Assembly: GCF_902148855.1 (NCBI RefSeq)
Contig: NC_043972.1
Location: forward strand, 35,905,496 to 35,969,495
DNA: 64,000 nt
Source of the DNA: Sphaeramia orbicularis
Taxonomy: Eukaryota; Chordata; Actinopteri; Kurtiformes; Apogonidae
Reading direction: 5' to 3'
Position 1 is the stretch's first letter. The number at the start of each line of letters is the position of its first letter. The translations under genes were made by a program, and so were the position numbers. Of this stretch, positions 1-13,103 are shown in pieces. The notes under the pieces were generated by a model. That model saw only the letters and a program-made list of their open reading frames with translations, searched no databases and was not told the DNA's origin.

Positions 1-753
1 GTGTGCACTTCTAGGTGTAAGCTTAAATGAAATGTTGAATATTTTATCACTTTGATGACATGTCTTTTTTATGACAGTGAGGCTTTTAACATGTCCAAGT
101 GAATGTAGTGGGATGGGAGGCTCATTTTGATTATGAAACTCCAGTGTACGCTTATGATATTTGTCTAATTATAATGTTATATTTTGCCATTTAAAATGTT
201 ATTGCTATTTGTAAGACACAATAAATGACTGCATTGTTATGACTATCACAGCTATGGCCAGAATTGTCTTGCTTTTAAGTAGATTACAACTTTGCTTTTG
301 AATTAATCTAACAGAAACACTGAGCTTTATTATTACAAAGTCTTGAGTTTATTAAGTTTTATTAAAGAGAGACCTCAAATCTCTCTCATGCGATTAAAGT
401 ACTCACTCTTATCCACTCTGACTGTGGCTGTTAAGGAGTCTCATGGTGAATCTTAACAATTGTCACAGAATAAAAAACAGCCAGAACATCCAAAAACAAG
501 TCCCAAACCATTCATGCTGCATGAACAACTTTTATGTCTATCCGCATACTCAGTATAGTCCAGTACTCTTTATACTCAGTATAGTTTACACTAAATATGG
601 CTAGATGCTGTTTCCATCTCATTTATCAACATACTGCGGGTAAGCATAAGTATTTCTGACCCAATTTTGTCCACATCCCCTCAACAACTCCTGGTTGACC
701 ATAAGTAAAAACAGCACCATTAAGAACATTCAGAGCAAATGTTTATTGTGTAG
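1..753 (+). other. Intronic sequence upstream of the first msh5 exon seen
   Basis: AT-rich sequence with no reading frame resembling the MutS core. It is most likely an msh5 intron, because the first exon recognised downstream (from 754) encodes the middle of the protein. An earlier exon could be hidden here, but I do not see one. No recognisable repeat. Confidence 0.5.
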
Positions 754-3700
754 GTTTTGGATCTCACTGCTGAACTTGACTGTCTGATGGCTATGAGCAG
801 CGCTTCCCAAGAGTATGGCTATACCCCACCCAAACTAACCAACCACAGAAGAATAATAATCACAGAGGGCAGGTAGGTACCCAGAATACATGCAAACAGT
901 TATCCTGGGTACTCTTCTAAATTAAATTGTGCAGATAAAAAAAATAGTAAGTTAAAGTATGATGTGAAGCATGTCATAAATCAATCTCGTGTGGCATTAG
1001 TGTGATTACTTGTCACATAGAAAGAGCACAGACAAAAACACAGGTGCAGACACCAGATTCACATAAACACAAAGCATTATTGACACTAATAAAACTGTGG
1101 TAGAAGACTGCTACATGTACTGTATATATTTTATTATTTGCTAGACACCCATTGTTTGAGCTGTGCTCTCCTGTGTTTGTGGCCAACTCCTATCACTGCA
1201 CCGAGTCCCAGGCCAGAGTCAAGATCATCACTGGCCCCAATTCCTCTGGCAAGAGCATCTACCTCAAACAGGTCAGAAAATGTGTTTTGTTCCAGTCAGT
1301 AACTTAAATGTGGGATTAGACAAGTAACACTTCTGTGGAACATGGATATTTATGTGAATGTTTGCACTGATACAAAGACTTAGTGTGATTTTTCTGTTTT
1401 GACATGTATGTGGCCCATTGTGTCCATGTTTCTGTTTCCTGTTTACATCAAATGAGAGTTCCTGTGACTGTTGGTGTTTTTGAGACTTTAGCCTCATGTA
1501 TTCTGCTTTCTGATTTGCTCTTAACAGGTGGGTTTGATTGTATTCATGGCTCTAATTGGCTCAAATGTGCCAGCAAAGGAGGCAGAGATTGGTCTTGTGG
1601 ATGGTATCTTCACGCGCATGCAGAGCAGAGAGTCTGTATCTGTGGGCCTCAGCACCTTTATGATAGACCTCAACCAGGTAACAATAAGCTCACACATACA
1701 CAATTTATGCACACAAGTTTATCTGTGTGTGTCATAGTGTGGGTGTGGAAATAAAAGATATGAACTTCCAACACTACTGTCCTCCGGCTCCACTCCCACT
1801 CTCCACCTGTCAAGACATTTCTGCTAAGCAACTACTGCCTGCTTACAGTGCAGCAATTGCACACAAAGATACAAACACACAGCCTTAATAAAACAACAAT
1901 GTGTAGGGTAACTGTTTGTCTATTCTCCAGATGGCCCAGGCCCTGAACAGCAGTACAGGCAGCTCATTAGTACTCATCGATGAATTTGGAAAAGGAACTA
2001 ACACTGTAAGAAGAGTTCTATGTGAATTCAGTACATATGTACAGTCATAATGAGGGCACACATGGTCACTGATGTCAACCATCTGAAATCCCAAGCCAAT
2101 TTCATTCAGTTCAGACCGGCAGTACAAACAGACTCTCAGAATAATTTGAAATGTGCCACTTCAAGGCTTTAAGCAAGAAAATAGCAGCAGTTTCAACATG
2201 ATATGCGTGCCACATATATGCAACACAATAAAAATGCCATGTGGGGCAATCTTCATGTAATGAATCTTAACATAGATGTGTTTACTTTTAATATCTACCG
2301 TTTAGTTGTGATGATCATTCCCATACTACATATTTTCAAAATATTCGTAGCCTAGTTTTTTGTTATTGGAGTTTTTTCCTGAATGCTGGCAAAAGCGTAA
2401 AGCACTCCAGTACTGTCCCTCTGTTTATTTTAGAGAGAGTCCAAGTTTTTATTTGTCTAAATAAGGAATGGGCAGAGACCAAAAGAAAACAATAAAGGAA
2501 AAACACCACCGTTGTTTCTCTGACAGAATGTGAATAGCCATCTTACTTTGACAAAGAAAGCATAATAGATAATATTTACTTAAATATATGCATGCACACA
2601 TAATTATTTGTTTATGTGTGTGCCATTAAGACCAATCTTTTTTATTTAGATGTCACTTTGATGTCACTGAGGAAATGATACACAGTAACATCAGGAGTGA
2701 GAACGTCACACAGATTATGACTGGGTTTGTTTTTGTCACCTATTGCTGCCTAATCAGTAAGAAATGAGGCATCTGTGGGTTGGAGCATTTTATTTGCAGA
2801 CAAATGGGTGGGAATGTATTGTTCATGATAGCAATGAGCTGTGTCTCAGGCTATCAGGGCTTGTGTAAAGAGCTTAACCTAAATAAGGCTCAGAGTTGGA
2901 CCACTAGCAACTTCATCCTTACTCAGAAATACAGCCAACAGTATCATGTTCCCCTGTAGGTGGATGGACTATCCTTGCTGGCTGCATCAATCTCTCATTG
3001 GCTGAGAAAAGCTCCAGTGGATGTTCCTCATGTTCTCCTGGCTACTAACTTTCATAGTTTGCTGCAGCTGGGCTTGCTGCCCTCCTCGGACTCGCTGTCT
3101 CTGCTGGTACTGAGAGACACTGTAACAGCAAAATGATAAAATTCAGTCTGAAACATTTATGTGAATGTATTTTGCTGTTTAATGATGACAAACTAATGTG
3201 CTGCAGAACTGTGTTGACAGCTAAAACTTCCACATGCCCAATTAACTTATAAGAGGACAGTACAGATTTGGTTTACCTCATAAGTTTATTTTTAAGTATG
3301 TGTGTTTGTGGTAGTGTAATAATTGTGTGTGTTTTAGACTCTGGAGACAGCAGTGGATGGGAATGAGTTGGTGTTTCTGTACCAACTGAAAGAAGGGATC
3401 TGCCAGTCCAGCTATGCTGCCAACATCGCTGCACTGGCAGGCCTCCCAACAAACCTTGTACAGAGAGCAGTGGAGGTAAAAATGCAAAAAAAAAAAACAA
3501 AAAAAAAAACACAGATACACAACAGCATCTTCACACTGACTATTTTTGTGTGTGTGTTTGGGCTAGGTCTCTGAACTGTATAGGACAGGAAGGCCCATCA
3601 AACGCACTGACAAAGCATCATGTGATGAGCAGGCTAACAGGTTTGTTAAAGTCAAACTGTAAGATTGACAATGAAAACAGTAAAGAGACAGGTCATTGTG

Positions 3701-3833
3701 TTTGTACATGTTCAGGTGCAGGAGTGTAGTGGAGCAGTTCCTCAACCTGGATCTGGAGGACAAGGACTTGGATCTAAAGCACTTCATGAGAGAGGAGCTC
3801 CTGCCCTCTGCTGGGGAGCTTCTGAACCACTGA
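754..3833 (+). CDS. msh5: MutS protein homolog 5 (MSH5), 3' half
   Basis: Meiosis-specific MutS homologue. In known family members it pairs with MSH4 as a clamp on Holliday-junction intermediates and promotes crossovers. Eight exons join in phase: 754-872, 1145-1271, 1528-1677, 1931-2005, 2960-3106, 3338-3475, 3567-3640, 3716-3833, giving 315 codons and a TGA stop. Exon 2 carries the Walker A loop TGPNSSGKS. Exon 3 has [11 protein letters not shown]. Exon 4 carries Walker [12 protein letters not shown]. Exon 5 reads [11 protein letters not shown] with [10 protein letters not shown]. The C-terminus [13 protein letters not shown] matches the MSH5 tail rather than MSH4. The N-terminal MutS domains lie left of the window, so the gene is partial here (human protein is about 834 residues). 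All ATPase motifs are intact. It converges on the Ly6-like gene. Confidence 0.95.
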
Positions 3834-4031
3834 AACATTCTGCTGCTACTGCAAATACACCTTCACCACTGTGGTCAGTTTGTTCATTCACTACTTTAGA
3901 TTTTGGTAGGTTTTATGTAAAACAGAATGTTTTTACAACAACTCTAAGGAAAAACACTGAAATATTTATTATTCTGAAAGTGTTTGAGATGCAGTCTGAA
4001 ATGTATAAGTACTGTATATACATTTCAAAAT

Positions 4032-4037
4032 AATAAA
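4032..4037 (+). terminator. msh5: Poly(A) signal of msh5
   Basis: AATAAA lies about 200 bases after the msh5 stop in an AT-rich 3' UTR. It is about 210 bases short of the stop codon of the convergent Ly6-like gene. Confidence 0.6.
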
Positions 4038-4250
4038 TTAGATCAATGAAGCACATTTAAGGCTGCCTACATTGAAATGAATTCAAACCATCCTCTGAAG
4101 AGTGCTTTCTAAAATTAACAATCTGTCAAAAAGTTCAAAGAAATTGGAGATTTTCCTCCTCCATGTGGCTGCAGTCCTTTCAGCGTCACTTCAGACAGTC
4201 CTGTTCTTTTTGTTGTTGTTTTTTTCAGACCATAAATAAGCACAAGCTGT

Positions 4251-6739
4251 TTATTTTAATCCCATAGAGGCTCCAGTCAGGACAGCCATCGTGAGATAAA
4301 ATAGTGTATTAACTGGAAGTGTGGGTGCTGAGTTGCAGAAGGGTGTGTCACAGCAGTGCTTTGTCATGACAAAGACGGTATTATTAGTGAAGAGCTCCAC
4401 TGTGGTCACCACCTCGCACTCCTCTGCTTTTACACAACCCAGTGTCTTCACATCCAGAACATCCGCTGGGGAGAAAAAGTGAAGATTTCAAGTATTACAT
4501 CCTGAAATGAAATAAAGGCCCATTAACACTTAGATGGGGGGTTTCTAACCTAGATGTACAGACCTCCACAAGAGGATACTAAAAGAATTGAGAAAATTTG
4601 TGAAATGAATAATGCATATTGTTTCATTACACTTTACTCAAATTTCTGGATAATTTTACCTCTTTATGGTTAAACAGCTTGAAAACACAGATGGAGTTCC
4701 ACATGTGAAAACCACTGTTTTAATGTGATCATGAGCCTAAAAAGACTGGAATCCACTGATTTAGATAATGAATAAGCACATGCATCACCCAACACACCTG
4801 CCTTCCCTCGGCCTGTGTAGCACCGCTCTCCAAGGCTGCAGTTGGTCTCGGTGGTGTAGCAGGCATCCCAGAAACCCAGGTCACATCGGAAACACTCCAG
4901 AAACTCCCCCTCTTCCTCATATCCCGCTGTTTCCACAAGCTGCTCTAGCTGCTCCTCTTCCTCACCTGGGACCACAAACAATGCCAAAGGGACAATGTGA
5001 TTCATACAGAGAAGCTTAACTGGCATGAATTTTGTGCAACATTAAGAAAAAAATGGCTTTGAACAATGTGTTGTTTCAGCCATTTATGTAATTGCTTATT
5101 GGACACATTTAATATTCAAGGGGTGCTGTTTATGTGTGAAGTACAGCATTGTTAAAGAACATCAAGCCAAAGTGATGAGACACATTCTGCCGAGTGACTG
5201 AACATCACAGAAATATTTTGTTTATCCTCTATCAGTCTGGAAGCTATTTCTTTGAGTGGAGGACTTGTTTTATTCAGGGAGTGCTCCAAGTCGTAGGGCA
5301 GCATCATGTTTTTATTAAACAGACCGATACTGGAATTAATAGAAAAAATTGGAAGCAGACAGTAGTGGAGAAGACAGAGAAATCTCTATACAGTTCTCTA
5401 TGTACGGTTTCTAAAAATATTATAACTGCAGTCCCACAATGACCTCTGTAGTGAAAAAATATTAATTCATAAAATTAGTATGTTTTGGAAGTGTGAAATG
5501 GCCACAGAACATAAAGTATTTTAACTGTTAATGATGTTACCTTTGCTGCTAAAATAACTATAAAGAAAGCACTTAAGGACGCCACAGCGCAGTATTCAGG
5601 TACCTTTTAACCTCACAGATTAACGTTTAGTGCCAGCCTATTCAGTTGCCAAATGGGTGGCTTCAGTGTATCCTCCTCTAAGATGCGGCTCAATGAGACT
5701 CACAATCCTTATCTCCTCTCATCTTGTTAGCTAGTACTAGTTTAAGAGAACAAGCAAACAAAAGAGAAGTGGTGGGGTTATTCTGAGCCAAGTAGGCCCA
5801 CATACTTTTGTGCTAAAGATTAACTGTAATCTGTAGCCCTTTTTAAAGCCTGTATACATTTATGTTTATATACCAGTTTATAACATTAACCTTCTTTGGG
5901 GTTGAAATAATAGTTGCAGGGCTGCTGTATTTAATCTGCATTAGTTTAATCTAGGTTTACGTAATAAATTTGCAGCTTTACTTTGAAACATCATCTTTTT
6001 GTCAAATCCTGTTACATAAACCATTAGGAGACTTCAAAAATAAATATTAACCTCTAAAATATGATAGCTTACAAATTACTAGTTACTCTGTATAAGAAAA
6101 TACTCCATCTGCTTATATCTTGACTATTTTGTAACAAATGTTTTCAAATCGCCATTGTCTGGAAATATATTAAAAGAAGGGACTTAAGAACTCATAATGA
6201 AAAGTATCCTACACTGAAGCTTTTTGCTGAAAACTATTTATTGCAAATCCTTTAAACTCACCAACATTTTGAATAACTACAATTTAATTGCATCATTAAT
6301 TTCAGTAACAGATTAAAATTACTTTTGTTTTACTTAATTATGAAACATCCTCACATTTAACTAGTGACTCCTCAACACTGAGTATAACATACATAGACCT
6401 ACATATATAAATATATATAAATTATCCTGGTTGATGTTTCTTAAGTCCAGATTGACTTGATATAAATTAGGACTGAAATTAGCTCAAATGCCCTTAAATC
6501 TATATGCATGTATTTGAAACAGAAAAACATCTGTAACTTATGAATAACAACTATTCAGAAATGACTAGCCTTTGTGCGGAATGTGAAATGTTTAGTAGCA
6601 GGTGTGTTTTAGAACAGAATTTGCGGTTTGCTCAAACATCTACTCTGAACACACTTAACTACTTAACCTTACCTTTTGCAGCTGTAAACATCAAAATGAC
6701 AAAAACACAGAAAAGTAGTCCACCTTTCATTTTCTTCAT
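4251..6739 (-). CDS. Ly6/uPAR (LU-domain) GPI-anchored protein
   Basis: Small secreted, probably GPI-linked surface protein of 149 residues. Three minus-strand exons join in phase: 6739-6673, 4965-4798 and 4465-4251. Exon 1 is a signal peptide (MKKMKGGLLFCVFVILMF...). An upstream ATG runs straight into a stop, so the start is clear. Exon 2 begins with an acidic stretch (GEEEEQLEQL) and gives the first LU-domain cysteines (ECFRCDLGFWDACYTTE, then NCSLGERCYTG). Exon 3 supplies GCVKAEEC and the closing HCCDTPFCNSA. A hydrophobic tail (LFYLTMAVLTGASMG) follows and fits a GPI signal. The two-intron layout is typical of Ly6 genes. Its place beside msh5 recalls the LY6G cluster of mammalian MHC class III, but I cannot name a one-to-one orthologue. 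An AATAAA at 4250-4255 overlaps the stop codon. Confidence 0.85.
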
Positions 6740-9503
6740 TATACTTCTTCCATTGAAAGCGCATTGAGGACTGCTGAGGAGACTGGAACCAAAGCTGAAA
6801 TTGGATTAGTCAGTAATACACCTGTTGTTTGTTCGGCAACAGTCGCAGCTGCAGATGATCAAATCAGTTAGGTTTTTGGAAATAGCTGCAAATGACAAAC
6901 CTCACCTATACTGTACAGAGGTGTAAGTTAGAAAAGCATAGAGGAGACATCAAGTCTCCTCGAATGTCAGCAAATGTCATTTGACATGTCAGCTGTTTAA
7001 CAGATAATACAGCTCCAATATTCCACATAAAACTAAGCTGGTAACTCACGCTGTGTCTGGTGAAGTTCAAAATCCCCATCCACCTAACTTATTATGAAAA
7101 CCTTTAAACCAAATCTCTTTTCCTGCTGTTACAGTAAACTGTTTGTGCTGTCTGATCCTCAGTCGCTCAGATCTTTCATACCAAAATGTCAATGATAGCC
7201 TCTTTCTTTCTTAAAGAAAAAGAAATTACGTGCATCCTGAGTCAGCGCAGAGTTAAGCAGCTTATAGACTTCCGTCCGTCTGCTCAGATATGTATCAATG
7301 CACACACACACTCATATATAAGCTGCATAACTCTCCTACAGTGGGATGAGTTATACTCTCAATGCAGCAGAAAACCTGTGTTGCTGAATTATGTAAGACT
7401 GGCGTACTCAAACGTACAGATGTGAATGTGAGAAAACTCAAAGACTCTTCAATACTGTGTTGCTGCAGTAATGAAGACACTGGAACCACTAGTCAATTCA
7501 CAAAGAGATTTGACCTCTACATTTAATCTGATCATCAGCATTACTGCCTGGTTAACCAACTCTACATGCTGTGAGTGGATGATGATCAAATGACAGAACT
7601 TCATTGGTCACTGGCTCAGATTAAAAATTTATAGTGACTAATAGGGCTGTTAAGATTGATGATTTTATCTTATGATTAAATGACTGTTTTAATCTGACTG
7701 GTAAACTAGTTAGTTATCAATTACAAAATGGTTGTTTTAATCACTTATATGAAGATCTGTTGCTACTCTGAGAGTAAAATGAATGTTTGGGTTTTTAATT
7801 GTTTGCTGAATTTATTAAAAACCATATAAAATACATAGAACAAGGCTGTGTGAAGTTATAACTTCACTCTGCTTATTCTCAACAATTAAGTGTTGAAGTC
7901 CAGATTCAGCGTCAGCAACAGACCATGTTCCTCAAATGTAAAGACATGGTGTCTTTTCTGTTAGCAATCTAAATATATTTGAGTTTTTGATGGTTTCTTG
8001 GAAAAAACGTTAAGAAAAGAGAAAGTAATTAATGTATTATTCTGAAATGAAATTAATCATTAGTCGCTGCCCTACAGTGAGGCATCTCTGTCTAAATTTG
8101 AACACAGCTCACACTGAGGAGGACTTTGTGCATGTGTGAGGATGAGGAGGGAGCTGCTTTTCTGAGCGATAAGTGCGAAGGAGGCTGGCAGCATGTTGCA
8201 AGATTCAGTCAAGAAGAGCCACATCTCCTTGACTCTCTGCTACTGAAATATACATCCAGCACCTTAAAACAGCATAACAACACAAAACCCACCACATAGT
8301 GTGTGAGTTGTAGAGAAGGAGGGTGCTGGTTTTAGTGAGAAATGTGTGGCTGTGGCTCGCAAATTACTGTACCCTTCAGTCTTGGTCGTCATCTGGATGG
8401 CAGAATCCCAGCATGGGCCCAAACAACAAGGAAATACTGTGCAGTCCTAAAGCACCTATAAAAACCTGCAGACTGATCCCCTGCGTAATTAGAAGTTGGT
8501 GGAGAAAATGCTGGTGATAATTAAAATCCTCCCCTACTTCTCAGTCTGTTCAAACATGCGCACTTTTTGCTAATTGTACCTGATAAAAGCTATTTACTCA
8601 GAAATGTTGAGAGGTTTTTGTGTTGTTTTTCTGCCCGAGCTAAGGATGAGATATCCAGAGCGCTGGAGTATTTGAATAAAGCGTAGGAATCAGATGATGA
8701 GTAGAGGAAAGATGAAAGGTCGGGATGGTGGGAGAGTGAGTTACACAAATCACAGGACTGTTTTTCTCAGCTAAACTGTGTCAGAATAACTCATACAAGG
8801 CGGCCTCACTGCTTTTTTTTTCCCACCAAATTTTGCCTTTTTCAGGCAGTGCTCCTCCACATTCTATCCACGCTCTGATTGAAATTCTCTCACTTAATCA
8901 CACTCAAGTGGGGGGAGGAAGGCTAAGCAGCTGACACTGAATTAAAAAAGCAATTCAAATCTGAATTATGGAAAGAAAAACAGACATTGAGTCCATGTTT
9001 GCCTTTGTACAGAACCTGGTATTTATAGCAGGGGATGTAGGTGTCGAGCAAGAGGAGGGTGCCCTTTTTGTGCATCTGTTGTTTATATTGAGACACAATT
9101 TCCTCACATAAAGAGCCGATTTCTGTATGTGTGAGAACAGATAAAGACTCATTTGAGAGCTAATCTGGCTCATCCTCTTAAGTAGACCTCCTCAGCAAGT
9201 ACAGTGTAGATGCTGTACCTCTGCAGAGTGTGCGAGAGTTTTCCACTATGGCACCCAAGTAACTTTTAGAAATCCTCCTCAAGTCCTAATATGGTCAAAC
9301 AAGCAGCGTCTTAAGGGATTTGGGCATGGGTGAGTTCAAAGACAACAAGATCGCGAGTTGACATCAAACAGCATCGCTTCAAATCTTTGGAAACGTGGGT
9401 GAGTCAGAGAACGATACAGGACAAAAACACCCTTCACAGACTGTGACTCAGAGCCACTGCACCACTCGGAGGCACTAAAACATACCACCAAATATTTCAC
9501 GTG
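6740..9503. other. Intergenic, no gene recognised
   Basis: AT-rich stretch between the Ly6-like 5' end and the TMEM200 3' end. The few open frames here (for example 7186-7425 and 8323-8517) have no family resemblance and no splice context. The first ~100 bases should hold the Ly6-like promoter. No repeat family identified. Confidence 0.5.
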
Positions 9504-9509
9504 TTTATT
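9504..9509 (-). terminator. Poly(A) signal of the TMEM200 gene
   Basis: Minus-strand AATAAA about 105 bases past the TMEM200 stop codon. It implies a very short 3' UTR. Confidence 0.5.
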
Positions 9510-9613
9510 GAGGAATGTCCAAATCACTGACTGCTGTGTGTCTGCACGTGAAACTTTCAGATGTATCTCACCATGCATATTTAACAGGACAGTACAACCA
9601 GTGGGGAGGGGGT

Positions 9614-10465
<852 letters not shown>

Positions 10466-10470
10466 TCACA

Positions 10471-11983
10471 CTGGACAGACATGAAACAGAGCACAAATAT
10501 CACAAGTGTTGTATGCACCCTCAAAGGAAACAAAGTACAGAGGGTGAGGAGAGGATAGTTTACTCTGCATTGCACACAACAGGAAATAGCTGCTTTAATA
10601 AGACATGTGGCTGAGTTAATGAGATGCCAACCCTCTGCAGCTCCTCCAGTGTCTCTGTGGAGTAACACACACGCAGACTCTGAGCTCAGATCAGCCCTGC
10701 AGCAGCCCCTCTGAACCCGGACTGAACTGTTACTGAAGCGCCCACACATCATCGTGGGAATAAAAATGACTGACCCGGGACCTTGTGATTTCACTTTGAG
10801 TCAGAATGTCGCTGCGGTAATGAAAATTGAGTCACATTACTACGATAATTGCTCTGAATGAACTCATAATTCCATATCCCGGGGACAAGTGGCGATTCAA
10901 CAGGACGCAGAAGAAGATGATGAATTGTCCATTAAGTCATATTTCACTGCTGCTTTTAACACTTGAGTCTTAAGTAACATATTTGAATTCATGCTCGGCA
11001 GTACTGTTGCTGACTACAGTCATACACTGCAGTTATTCTGTTGCCTTCAACATAAAACCTGGTTGCTACTTGCCTTGTTTTGGACGTATATCCGAAGCCG
11101 AAACTGGCTCCTCGGCATTATCAAATCATAGAAATAATCCCGAGTTGCGTTATTCCCTCCACTCCACCGTGCTTCTTCTCGTCCACTTTGATTTGCGGTT
11201 AAATCCACACTTTCCTTCTAATTCCACAGATTACGTTTTTCATCCATGGTTTTACTGTGCAGCGCAACAGCGTGAGCCGCACAGTCTGAAATCAAAAGCT
11301 TTTATAGTAAATAACAGTCTTTCTAAAAGTGGTGCAAAGCTGCTCCCCCTCTCCGTCTCCTCACTGCTTGTGCGCCTTTGCAGCCTATGTTTTGATTTGT
11401 CTGAGTGTAGAGAGGAGGGGTCGTGGGAATCAGCGGCTGGTCCAGGCCAGTCCCACGGTGAGCCCGGTTATTCTTAGGGAGTTCTTCGAGTATTATGATA
11501 TTTCACTTAACTATAATTACACAACATTACCATAAAGCTCAGGCACTTTCACATTGTATTTTTGCAAAAGTGGAGAAACTTAAACTCTATATTGAATCGT
11601 GCATTTTACTGCATACATTTCAGGTTGAGCAACTTACATAATATGCATACTCAAAAAGTGGAGCAGCTTATTAAGATATTAACTCTAAAGTTGCTATTTA
11701 TAGTATTGTCTGATGGCAGTTGCAATCTAGAAAACAAGACAGATATAAATAAATAAGATATAAAATAAAATATATGAATGAATGAATATAAAACAAAAAA
11801 GAAAGCAGTTATTTTTCCAATACAGATAATATACAGACTAAAATAGACAAGATAGGGACTTCAAAACCTAAAAGAAATTTCAATACAGGACAATGAAAGC
11901 CCAAAATTGGTCTGTTTAAACTCAGATTTATTTAGGCTTAAAGTCATAGGAGTCACTTTTATCCACAGTATGTACACTATTTA
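10471..11983. other. TMEM200 upstream region and intergenic
   Basis: Holds the intron or 5' UTR of the TMEM200 gene, probably with the first exon near 10620-10800. AT-rich DNA follows. An open frame at 10983-11477 has no family resemblance. No repeat recognised before the Tc1 element. Confidence 0.4.
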
Positions 11984-12786
11984 CACTCAACAACAATATA
12001 AACACACCACTTTTGTTTTGCTCCCATTTGTCATGAGCTGAACTCAAAGATCTAAAACTTTTTCTGTGTACACACAAGGTTTATTTCGCTCAAATATTGT
12101 TCACAAATCTGTCTAAATTTGTGTTAGTGAACACTTCTTCTTTGCTGAGATAATCCATCCACCTCACAGGTGTGGCATGTCAAGATGCTGATTAGACAGC
12201 ATGATTTTTGCACAGGTGTGCCTTAGGCTGACCAAATAAAAGGCCACTCCGAATGTGCAGTTTTATCACACAGCACAATACCACAGATGTCACAAGTTTT
12301 GAGGGAATATGCAATTAGCATGCTGACTTCAGGAATCTCCACCAGAGCTTTTGCCTGTGAATTGAATGTTCATTTCTCTACCATAAGCCATCTCCAAAGG
12401 TGTTTCAGAGAATTCATGAAGAAGACTGTGCGAGGAAAATGGTGGTCACACCAAATACTGACTGGTTTTCTGACCCCCCTGAACCACCCAATACAGTAAA
12501 ACTGCACATTTTAGAGTGGCCTTTTATTGTGGCCATCCTAAATCACACCTGTGCAATAATCCTGCTGTCTAATCAGCATCTTGATATGCCACACCTGTGA
12601 GGTGGATGGATTATCTCAGCAAAGGACAAAGGAGAAGCGCTCATTAACACAGATTTAGACAAATTTATGAACAATATTTGAGAGAAATAGGCCTTTTGTG
12701 TACATAGAAAGTTTTAGATCTTTGAGTTCAGCTCATGAAAAATGGGAGCAAAAACAAAAGTGGTGCGTTTATATTTTTGTTGAGTG
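11984..12786 (+). mobile_element. Tc1-like DNA transposon, internally deleted, long terminal inverted repeats
   Basis: An 803-bp element flanked by TA on both sides (11982-11983 and 12787-12788), the Tc1/mariner target. The left end CACTCAACAACAATATAAAC matches the inverse of the right end, which finishes in TTTTTGTTGAGTG. The inverted repeats run about 270 bases, to 12249 on the left and back to about 12514 on the right, with scattered mismatches. Between them, 12287-12415 encodes a transposase N-terminal helix-turn-helix piece (LTSGISTRAFACELNVHFST). It is followed directly by sequence resembling the 3' end of such transposases, so the DDE catalytic core is deleted. This is a non-autonomous remnant. 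Mismatches between the two ends suggest moderate age. Confidence 0.9.
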
Positions 12787-13103
12787 TAATTATAATCTCT
12801 GTATGCTTAAGGTCCACTGCAATTTAAGATAAGCTAGATGAGTCCTAGGTGGGTTACATCACAGCCTTCATAACAGACAAAATAAGTGGATAATAGACCC
12901 AGAGTCGGATAGTTTATATGCATGCTGTAAATAATCCTGAATAAGTCTACATTACCCCCCCCCCCCCACATATGAGTAAATGTAAAAATGTGCTGATGAA
13001 ATCCACTGTTTTCGATCATTTGACTGTTACTCAGCCTGTGTGTGTGTGTGTGTGTGGTAAAATGACGGAGGTTGAGTGAGGACAGCCAGAAGTGTGCATC
13101 TCA
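12787..13103. other. Intergenic with poly-C and TG runs
   Basis: Short spacer between the Tc1 element and the l3mbtl3 3' end. It contains a run of about 12 C (12955-12967) and a (TG)n run near 13038-13056. No gene seen. Confidence 0.6.

Noticed and set aside
4793-4806. A GC-type splice donor after GRGK in the Ly6-like gene
   Set aside because: The ordinary GT donor five bases further gives the phase needed by the next exon, so the unusual donor is unnecessary.
10983-11477. 164-residue plus-strand frame upstream of the TMEM200 gene
   Set aside because: No recognisable domain, low-complexity hydrophobic patches only, and it lies in DNA that otherwise looks intergenic.
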